Shown piece after piece: positions 57,847 to 64,000 of a stretch of DNA of 64,000 nt. The notes beneath the pieces are model-generated. The model was not told the origin of the DNA, ran no database searches, and saw only the letters and a list, made by a program, of their open reading frames with translations. Origin of the DNA: Streptomyces canus (GTDB lineage Bacteria > Actinomycetota > Actinomycetes > Streptomycetales > Streptomycetaceae). Both the position numbers and the translations under genes were made by a program. The DNA lies in assembly GCF_030815415.1 (NCBI RefSeq), contig NZ_JAUSWW010000001.1, positions 4,340,001 to 4,404,000 of the forward strand. The letters are read 5' to 3'. How positions within the stretch are numbered: the first letter of the stretch is position 1; every line of letters begins with the position of its first letter.

Positions 57847-59076
57847 ATGCCCCCCTTCGATCTCCCCGAGGGCGACCCCTTCGGCCCGCACAACCTTCCG
57901 TACGGCGTCTTTTCCGTGGGAGAGCAGGCCGACCGGACCGTCGGCGTCCGGCTCGGCGACCACGTACTCGACGCCGGCGCGGCGGCCCACGCCCTGGGTT
58001 CGCCGTACGCCACCCTGCTCGCCCGGCCGTCCCTGAACCCGCTGCTCGCGGCGGGCCGCACCACGTGGTCGGACGTACGGCGGGCCCTGACGGCATGGGT
58101 GACGGTGCCCTCGCACCAGTCGGCCGTCCAGGAGTTCCTGCACCCGCTCTCGTCGGTGACCCTGCACCTGCCCTTCGAGGTCGCGGACTACGTCGACTTC
58201 TACGCCTCCGAGAACCACGCCCGCAACGTCGGCCACATCTTCCGCCCCGACGCCGCGGACTCCCTGACCCCCAACTGGAAACACCTGCCGATCGGCTACC
58301 ACGGCCGCTCGGGCACGGTCGTGGTGTCGGGGACGGACGTCGTACGACCGTCCGGCCAGCGCAAGGCCCCCTCGGACACGGAACCCGTCTTCGGCCCCTC
58401 GGTCCGCCTGGACATCGAGGCGGAGGTCGGCTTCGTGGTCGGCGTGCCCTCGGTCATGGGCTCGCCGGTGGCGCTGGGCGACTTCCGGGAGCACGTCTTC
58501 GGACTGTGCCTCCTCAACGACTGGTCCGCACGCGACATCCAGGCCTGGGAGTACGTCCCCCTCGGCCCGTTCCTCGGCAAGTCCTTCGCCACCTCGGTGT
58601 CGGCGTGGATCACCCCGCTGGACGCGCTGGAGGAGGCGCGGGTGGCGCCACCGGAGCGGACCCACGAACTGCTGCCGTACCTCGACGACTCGGCCTCCGG
58701 GGACGGTCCGGGCGGCTACGACCTCCGTATCTCCGTGTCGATCAACGGGCACCTGGTCTCCGAGCCCCCCTTCTCCACCATGTACTGGACCGCCGCGCAG
58801 CAACTGGCCCACATGACGGTGAACGGCGCTTCCCTGCGGACCGGCGACCTCTACGGCTCCGGAACCGTCAGCGGACCCTCCGAGCACGAACGCGGCTCCC
58901 TGCTGGAACTGACCTGGAACGGCCGCGACACCCTCGAACTCCCCGACGGCAAGCGGACCTTCCTGGAGGACGGGGACGTGGTGACCCTGTCGGCGTGGGC
59001 ACCGGGGCCGGACGGGGTGCGGGTGGGCCTGGGTGAGGTCACCGGGCGGGTGGCCGCCGGGGAGCAACCCTTGTAG
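57847..59076 (+). CDS. fahA: fumarylacetoacetase
   Basis: Fumarylacetoacetase cleaves 4-fumarylacetoacetate to fumarate and acetoacetate, the last step of tyrosine/homogentisate degradation. The 409-residue protein has an SH3-like N-terminal domain (LPYGVFSVGEQADRTVGVRL), then the metal and catalytic motifs DFYASENHARNVGHIFRP, IEAEVGFVVGVPSVMGSPVA, LLNDWSARDIQAWEYVPLGP and GSGTVSGPSEHERGSL. The ATG at 57847 gives the usual leader. Other catabolic genes are not adjacent. Confidence 0.96.
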   Translation: MPPFDLPEGDPFGPHNLPYGVFSVGEQADRTVGVRLGDHVLDAGAAAHALGSPYATLLARPSLNPLLAAGRTTWSDVRRALTAWVTVPSHQSAVQEFLHPLSSVTLHLPFEVADYVDFYASENHARNVGHIFRPDAADSLTPNWKHLPIGYHGRSGTVVVSGTDVVRPSGQRKAPSDTEPVFGPSVRLDIEAEVGFVVGVPSVMGSPVALGDFREHVFGLCLLNDWSARDIQAWEYVPLGPFLGKSFATSVSAWITPLDALEEARVAPPERTHELLPYLDDSASGDGPGGYDLRISVSINGHLVSEPPFSTMYWTAAQQLAHMTVNGASLRTGDLYGSGTVSGPSEHERGSLLELTWNGRDTLELPDGKRTFLEDGDVVTLSAWAPGPDGVRVGLGEVTGRVAAGEQPL

Positions 59077-59082
59077 CAAGGA

Positions 59083-59133
59083 GTTGACACAAGCCTCCCT
59101 GGCACGCATCTTGTACTCACAGCTTGATACAAG
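59083..59133. promoter_or_regulatory. repeated GntR-type operator-like sites
   Basis: GTTGACACAAG (59083-59093) and CTTGATACAAG (59123-59133) are near copies 40 bp apart. CTTGTA/TACAAG (59110-59115 and 59128-59133) also form an inverted repeat. TTGACA at 59084 could be a -35 box. They lie 38-88 bp upstream of the membrane protein gene whose operon encodes a YtrA-type GntR regulator. Confidence 0.5.
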
Positions 59134-59170
59134 CGGTCGTCGGTTGCGTCTCCACGGGGGTCTGTCCGTC

Positions 59171-59945
59171 ATGCTCGAACTCGAATCCACCGCGCGGTCC
59201 TCGTCCCGCGCGCCCCTCGACCGCTACTCCCGTTGGACGGGCCTGGCCGTCGGGGTCCTGGCGGCCCGCCTGCTGTCGCCCCTGATCGGCGACGACGGCA
59301 TCCTCTACGCCATCCCGGTGTTCGGTCTGTGCGCGGTGGCCGGGGTACTGGTGGGTGACGCTCTCACCGGTCCCCGGCGGGGTGCCGTGCGCACGGCAGG
59401 TCTCACCCCGCGCCGGGTGCGCGACCACGTTCCGCCCCGGATGACGTGGCTGTTGCTCGGGCTCGCTGCCGCGCTGGTCGTCCTGCTGGCCGTGACGACC
59501 GCGGGTGGCCTCACGGGACGATCTGGGGCGAGCGGGCCGTGCGCTCACGCTGACCTGCCGGGGCGTGACCGAGTCGGCCACCCCCTGGCCCGGCTTCTAC
59601 TACAGCCTCCCCATGCTCGTCTCCCTCGCCGTCTCGACCGTCGCCTGCGGCTGGTCCCTGCGGCGGATCGCGACCCGACCCGGTGACGAGCAGTCCCGCC
59701 GGGACCGGACGCTGGCGATCGTGGCCGCGTGGGGGCTCGTGGTCTCGTCGTCCCTGCTCGGGGTCGCCTCGACGGTGTCCGGCGCCCTCATGAGCACGAC
59801 CTGCGACGGAACGTTCGGGACCGTCGCGAACTGGGCGGTGTGGCCGCTGGGCCTGGTCGCCCTGATCATGGCGCCGTGGTGCCTGTTCACCATCGCCTCA
59901 CCCCGGGCGACGCGCGCCAAGAAGGCGAAGGCGGACCGCTCGTGA
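59171..59945 (+). pseudogene. membrane protein gene with single-base frameshift
   Basis: The first part (ATG at 59171) reads RYSRWTGLAVGVLAARLLSP, IPVFGLCAVAGVLVGDALTG and PRMTWLLLGLAAALVVLLAV. At about 59507 one extra G shifts the frame. In the next frame the protein resumes as DDLGRAGRALTLTCRGVTES, PGFYYSLPMLVSLAVSTVAC and ending ATRAKKAKADRS at 59945. The joined protein would have about six helices. GTGA overlap links it to the GntR gene, so it is the regulated membrane partner of a YtrA-type regulator. Either a mutation or a base-call error. Confidence 0.8.
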
Positions 59946-60322
59946 GCGGCGAGGCCGTACGCGTCGACACGACCAGTCCCGTACCGCCGTACGAACAGAT
60001 CCGCGCCCAGCTCGCGGGTCTGATCACCGCGGGCCGCCTGCCGGAGGGCGAGCGGCTGCCGACGGTACGGCAGCTCGCGGCCGACCTCGGGCTCGCACCG
60101 GGGACGGTCGCCCGGGCGTACCGGGAACTGGAGGCCGCGGCGCTGATCCGGACCCGACGGGGAGCCGGGACACGGGTGGCCCCGCTGCCGGCGGAACTGC
60201 GGCAGGGGCCGGATCCCGCCGAACTGGCGGCGCTGGCACGGGATTTCGTGGCGTCCGCGCGAGCGGCCGGGGCGGGGGACGCGACGGTGGTGGCGGCCGT
60301 GGCGGAAGCGCTGCGGCAGTGA
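59942..60322 (+). CDS. GntR family regulator, YtrA subfamily
   Basis: The 126-residue protein has the winged-helix PPYEQIRAQLAGLITAGRLP, GERLPTVRQLAADLGLAPGT and VARAYRELEAAALIRTRRGA, then a short C-terminal helix (DPAELAALARDFVASARAAG) as in YtrA-type regulators. These regulate membrane protein or ABC genes in the same operon. The GTG at 59942 overlaps the upstream gene by four bases. It likely binds the repeats at 59083-59133. Confidence 0.93.
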   Translation: MSGEAVRVDTTSPVPPYEQIRAQLAGLITAGRLPEGERLPTVRQLAADLGLAPGTVARAYRELEAAALIRTRRGAGTRVAPLPAELRQGPDPAELAALARDFVASARAAGAGDATVVAAVAEALRQ

Positions 60323-60548
60323 GCGATGCAATGCTCCGGGGAGAAGAAGCGCGGCACTGAGAGCTTGCCGAAGGCCGTCCGGGGGCAGAGCGTCCGTTCT
60401 GTCCCCTGACTCCGTGCGTTCGGGCCGTCATACTGGCGGCGGGCGACGATGTGACCCGTACGTGCCGCACGGGACGCGGCGTGATCCGCGTACCGCCCTC
60501 GCCGCAGCCGCCTTTCTTCCCTTCCGACCAGGATCCGGAGCCCGTGGA

Positions 60549-61490
60549 ATGACGTTCTGCCTGCTCCTGCTGAGCGCCGTCGCGCTGGCCGCCGCCGTGC
60601 CCGCCCCCCGTGCGCTGACCCGGGCCGCCTGGCCCGAACGGGAACCCGTGGTGGGGCTCTGGGTGTGGCAGTGCCTGGTCGCCACCGTCCTGATGTGCTG
60701 TCTGACAGCCCTGGTGCTCGGCGCCGCCGCCGTCTTCCACACGGTCCGCGACCATGTCTTCGCCCCCGCGCCACCGGCGGTGACCGCGGCCTACGACCTG
60801 TCCGCCGCCCCCGTCTGGGCGGCCCTGCTGACCCTCCTGCTGGCCTGCGGGGCCGCCTGGACGACCGCGATGCTGGCCCGCGAGCTCGTCGAGGCGCGCC
60901 GCCACCGCGGCGTGACCAGGGCGCAGCTGCGCGAACGCGCCCCCGAACTGCCCGGCGGCCTGGAGAAAGCCGCGCGCGGCCCCCTGCTGGTGCTGGAGGA
61001 CGAATACCCCGACGCCTGGTGGATGCCGGGCAGCCCGCCCCAGCTCGTGGTGACGACCGGCGCCCTGCACCGCCTGACCGACCACCAGCTGGACGCCGTC
61101 CTCACCCATGAGCGCGACCACGCCCGCTCCCACCACGACTGGCTGCTCCACCTCTCGACCGCCCTCGCCTCCGGCTTCCCCCGCGTGCCCGTGTTCGCCC
61201 ACTTCTGCGACGAGACCCACCGCCTGGTCGAACTGGCCGCCGACGACACGGCCTCCCGCCGCTGCGGCCACCTGACCACCGCCCTGGCGCTGATCGAGCT
61301 CAACCAGCACCGGGGCGTCCTGTCCTGCTCCTCCAGCCACCGCCTGCTGGGCGAGCGGGTCGACCGGCTGCTGGAACCCCGGCCGCGCCTGCTGCGCCGA
61401 CACCGGGCACTCACGGCGGCAGTGGCGGCCCTGGTCCCCCTGCTGCCCCTCCTGATCGCGTTCGGACCAGGGCTGACAGCACTGGCCTGA
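60549..61490 (+). CDS. M56 family membrane metallopeptidase
   Basis: The 313-residue protein has four membrane segments and a BlaR1/MecR1-like zinc domain with HERDH at 187-191 (DAVLTHERDHARSHHDWLL) and a downstream Glu in RLVELAADDTASRR. M56 peptidases usually cleave a BlaI-type repressor, but no BlaI gene is adjacent: the 226 bp upstream have no gene and the next gene is GntR-type. The ATG at 60549 follows a GGATCCGGAGCCC. Its target is unknown. Confidence 0.9.
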   Translation: MTFCLLLLSAVALAAAVPAPRALTRAAWPEREPVVGLWVWQCLVATVLMCCLTALVLGAAAVFHTVRDHVFAPAPPAVTAAYDLSAAPVWAALLTLLLACGAAWTTAMLARELVEARRHRGVTRAQLRERAPELPGGLEKAARGPLLVLEDEYPDAWWMPGSPPQLVVTTGALHRLTDHQLDAVLTHERDHARSHHDWLLHLSTALASGFPRVPVFAHFCDETHRLVELAADDTASRRCGHLTTALALIELNQHRGVLSCSSSHRLLGERVDRLLEPRPRLLRRHRALTAAVAALVPLLPLLIAFGPGLTALA

Positions 61491-61599
61491 CCTGGCAGAT
61501 CTTGCTCAGCGACAGCCGTTTACGCAGGTCAGCCGCGCGCCTGACACCCCGGCAGGTGGCGCAACACTGCCGCAACACCCCTTTTCCTACCTCCTCGCT

Positions 61600-62400
61600 A
61601 TGGTTCGTGGCATGCCTCCCTCCGACCGCATCCGCGACCACGCCGGCCAGGGCGCGACCACCGTCGCCGCCCACCGTGCGCGTCGCCGGCTGCGCGCGGA
61701 CCAGGCCCGGCAACTCGCCGACCTCCTGCGCCACCAGATCCTCACCGGCGGCTTCACAGACGACACCCTCCCCCACGAGTCGACCCTGGCCACCGACTAC
61801 CGGGCCTCACGCAACACGGTCCGCCTCGCCCTGGACCTGCTGCGCGCCGAAGGTCTCGTCGACCGCCTGCCCGGAGTGGGCACCGTGGTCGTCGCGCAGA
61901 AGTACCCCCACGGCCTGGACCGTCTGATGGGCCTCGCGGAAACCCTCCACGAACACGGCACCGTCACCAACGAGGTCCGCACGATGGGCCCCGCCCCCGC
62001 ACCCGCCCCGGTGGCCGAACGCCTCCAGGTCACACCCGGCACCGACGTCCTCTACATCGAACGCCTGCGCCGCCTGAACGGCCTTCCCCTCTCCCTGGAC
62101 CTCACCTACATCCCGCTCGACATCGGCACCGCCCTGCTCGGCGCCGACCTGGAGAACACCGACGTCTTCCGCCTCCTGGAGACGATCACCGGTCAGCGCC
62201 TCGGCCACGCCGAGATCACCCTGGAGGCGGTGAACGCGGACACCCACTCCGCCGCCGTCCTGGAGGCCCCGCGCGGCGCGGCCGTCCTCATGCTGGAACG
62301 CCTCACCCACCTCGCCGACGGCCGCCCGGTCGACCTGGAGTTCATCCGCTTCCGCGGCGACCGCATCACCATGAGCGGCCTGCTGCACCGCTCCCTGTGA
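61600..62400 (+). CDS. GntR family regulator with UTRA domain
   Basis: The 266-residue protein (MPPSDRIRDHAG..., ATG 61600 or 61612) has the winged helix LRADQARQLADLLRHQILTG, STLATDYRASRNTVRLALDL and LLRAEGLVDRLPGVGTVVVA, then a UTRA ligand domain (PGTDVLYIERLRRLNGLPLS; LTYIPLDIGTALLGADLENT). It precedes a ferredoxin and a substrate-binding protein gene on the same strand, so it is their likely local repressor. The ligand is unknown. Confidence 0.93.
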   Translation: MVRGMPPSDRIRDHAGQGATTVAAHRARRRLRADQARQLADLLRHQILTGGFTDDTLPHESTLATDYRASRNTVRLALDLLRAEGLVDRLPGVGTVVVAQKYPHGLDRLMGLAETLHEHGTVTNEVRTMGPAPAPAPVAERLQVTPGTDVLYIERLRRLNGLPLSLDLTYIPLDIGTALLGADLENTDVFRLLETITGQRLGHAEITLEAVNADTHSAAVLEAPRGAAVLMLERLTHLADGRPVDLEFIRFRGDRITMSGLLHRSL

Positions 62401-62487
62401 CCACCCCCTCCCACCTCTTCATCGTTCGGCAGATCCCGCCCGGTTCACCACCGCGCGGAAAATCTCAGGACATCTCTGGAGACAGCC

Positions 62488-62715
62488 ATGCCCTTGGTGC
62501 CCCAGCGGGCCGACGTGCCCGTGACCATCGACGAGTCGAAGTGCATCGACGGCTGCACGCTCTGCGTGGACATGTGCCCGCTGGACTCCCTCGCCATCGA
62601 CGACAGCAGCGGCAAGGCATACATGCACGTCGACGAATGCTGGTACTGCGGCCCCTGCGCGGCCCGCTGTCCCACCGGAGCCGTCACGGTCAACATGCCC
62701 TATCTGCTCCGGTGA
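62488..62715 (+). CDS. 2x[4Fe-4S] ferredoxin family protein (AprB-like)
   Basis: The 75-residue protein has two cluster motifs: CIDGCTLCVDMCP and CWYCGPCAARCP, with AIDDSSGKAYMHVDE between. It resembles the small β subunits that accompany adenylylsulfate reductase/fumarate reductase-like flavoproteins (AprB type). In streptomycetes I know this arrangement with a flavoprotein and ABC transporter downstream; those would lie beyond the window. Coupled to the next gene by a 16-bp gap. Confidence 0.9.
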   Translation: MPLVPQRADVPVTIDESKCIDGCTLCVDMCPLDSLAIDDSSGKAYMHVDECWYCGPCAARCPTGAVTVNMPYLLR

Positions 62716-62731
62716 AAGGCCCCCGACTCCC

Positions 62732-64000
62732 ATGAAACACAAGGCAATCGCCGCCTCCCTGGTGCTGCTGCTCGCGCCCCTGACGGCCTGCGGCGGCAGC
62801 GCCCGGGCCGGCGACGGCTCCACGGTGACCGTCACCGTCGGCTACCAGTCCAAGACCATCAACACCGTCACCGCCGGCACCCTGCTGCGCTCCCTCGGCT
62901 ACTTCGAGAAGCAGCTCAACTCGCTGGGCGACGGCAAGACCTACAAGGTCGACTGGCAGGACTACGCCACCGGCGCCCCCATCACCGCCCAGATGACCGC
63001 CGGGAAGATCGACATCGGCTCGATGGGCGACTTCCCGCTCCTCATCAACGCGGCCCGCGGCAAACAGCTCGGCAAGCCGACCCACCTGGTCTCGGTCACC
63101 GGCTACAACCTCCGCGGCGGCCTCAACACCATCGTCACCGCCCCGGACTCCAAGCTGGCCTCCCTCGCGGACCTCAAGGGCAAGAAGGTGTCGACCAGCA
63201 TCGGCTCCGCCGCCGACGGCACCCTCGTCCGCGCCCTGCAACGCGCCGGCATCGACCCCGACAAGGGCATCGAGAAGCTCAACCAGCAGCCCGCGGTGGG
63301 CGCCTCCGCCCTCTCCGCCGGCAGCACGGACGCGCTCTCCCAGTTCGTCGCCTGGCCCGGCCTGCTCGCCTACCAGGGCAAGGCGAAAGCCCTCTACGAC
63401 GGGGCCCAGCTGAACCTCCCCACCTTCCACGGCGTCACCGCCCGCGAGGACTTCGCCAAGGAGCGCCCGGCCGTCCTGGAGGCCTTCCTCAAGGCCCAGG
63501 CCGAGGCCACGGACTACCTCGACGAGCACCCCGTGGCCGCCGCCGAGAAGGTCGCCGACGCCACCGGCCTGCCCGCCGAGGTCGTCTACCTTTACAACGG
63601 CGCCCACGGCATCTCCACCTTCGGCCCGGCGATCAAGCCCCAGCTGATCTCCGCCCTGAAGGAGGACGTCTCGGTCCTGAAGTCGGCCAAGCTGACCGGC
63701 GACGTGGACGTGGACGCCTTCGTCGACGACCAGTACGTCAAGAAGGCCCTGGGCGCCGACTACGCGAAGCGGCTCGCCACCGCTCCCCCGGCGTCCGCGA
63801 GCGAGGTCTGGCCCAAGGGCGCCTCCAAGACCCGCGCCTTCAGGACCCCGGCCGAACTGCTGGCCTACGTCGCCGAGCACAAGTCCGGCATCCGCGCCGC
63901 GTACGTCCCCGACGCCACCACCGGCACCCTGTGGTTCGCCGACAAGGCGCTCTGGGTGAGCGACGGCAAGGAGCTGCTGCCCTTCGTCACCCCGGCCGCC
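62732..64000 (+). CDS. ABC transporter substrate-binding lipoprotein (nitrate/sulfonate type), partial
   Basis: The frame is open to the window end (423 residues). It has a lipoprotein signal (MKHKAIAASLVLLLAPLTAC, Cys20 acylated) and a NMT1/SsuA-type periplasmic fold: VTVGYQSKTINTVTAG, QMTAGKIDIGSMGDFPLLIN, LADLKGKKVSTSIGSAADGT. After residue ~355 a segment KTRAFRTPAELLAYVAEH followed by RAAYVPDATTGTLWFADKAL resembles NosL-type copper-binding domains, so the protein is a fusion. The substrate, maybe a sulfonate or taurine, is inferred from the family and the ferredoxin neighbour. Confidence 0.92.
   Translation, partial: MKHKAIAASLVLLLAPLTACGGSARAGDGSTVTVTVGYQSKTINTVTAGTLLRSLGYFEKQLNSLGDGKTYKVDWQDYATGAPITAQMTAGKIDIGSMGDFPLLINAARGKQLGKPTHLVSVTGYNLRGGLNTIVTAPDSKLASLADLKGKKVSTSIGSAADGTLVRALQRAGIDPDKGIEKLNQQPAVGASALSAGSTDALSQFVAWPGLLAYQGKAKALYDGAQLNLPTFHGVTAREDFAKERPAVLEAFLKAQAEATDYLDEHPVAAAEKVADATGLPAEVVYLYNGAHGISTFGPAIKPQLISALKEDVSVLKSAKLTGDVDVDAFVDDQYVKKALGADYAKRLATAPPASASEVWPKGASKTRAFRTPAELLAYVAEHKSGIRAAYVPDATTGTLWFADKALWVSDGKELLPFVTPAA

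Overview
The window is very GC-rich with strong third-position G/C bias, and its gene content is that of a Streptomyces chromosome core region. Diagnostic blocks are tRNA-Thr/tRNA-Met/rpmG/hadA/hadB (an actinobacterial gene order), murB, yajQ next to tRNA-Tyr, an htpX-yccF pair, a second partial NADH dehydrogenase cluster, korAB, and a secreted transglycosylase-like gene behind a c-di-AMP (ydaO-type) riboswitch. No complete mobile element, rRNA or CRISPR array is visible.

Layout. 0-7.1 kb: 3' end of an adenosine deaminase, a conserved hypothetical, murB, a TetR-MFS efflux pair with matching operators, hadAB, rpmG and two tRNAs. 7.4-10.9 kb: accessory enzymes, including an amidohydrolase with degenerate metal ligands and a methyltransferase lacking its SAM-binding motif I. 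10.9-13.5 kb: a decayed block ending at tRNA-Tyr, with broken genes (ATP-binding protein, secreted protein, a small relic) beside small intact hypotheticals; this is probably the scar of elements that integrated at the tRNA. 13.8-17.7 kb: yajQ, a GlsB-type membrane protein, an amino-acid permease, yccF-htpX. 17.9-28.8 kb: nuoABCHIJKLMN without nuoDEFG, with long disordered tails on NuoB and NuoC. 29-35.9 kb: two paralogous histidine kinases, one LuxR-type response regulator, and korAB (2-oxoacid:ferredoxin oxidoreductase). The ferredoxin reduced by KorAB could feed the partial complex I; this is an inference.

36-37.8 kb holds a tandemly duplicated two-gene cassette (DUF6082-like protein plus a ~86-residue protein). 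38-43.9 kb carries HxlR/quinone reductase, a frameshifted rarD whose 3' end overlaps a convergent MFS gene, another HxlR regulator, a VOC protein and a secreted M28 aminopeptidase. 43.9-49.2 kb has a Pro-rich repeat/TPR protein divergent from an ATPase-like protein, an FMN reductase and an ABC-2 type exporter. 49.2-52.8 kb has an LolA-like protein, a CHRD protein with an apparent start-proximal frameshift, and a polyprenyl diphosphate synthase. 53.3-53.8 kb is a CocE/NonD hydrolase relic. 54-64 kb contains the riboswitch-controlled secreted transglycosylase, a HAD hydrolase, GH53 galactanase, fumarylacetoacetase, a frameshifted membrane protein with a YtrA-type GntR regulator, an M56 peptidase, and a GntR/ferredoxin/substrate-binding-protein operon that runs off the end.

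Several lesions are single-base indels (rarD, the CHRD gene, the 59.2-kb membrane gene). They may be true mutations or assembly errors. Everything here was read by eye; homology assignments rest on recognised motifs and remembered family features, not on searches.
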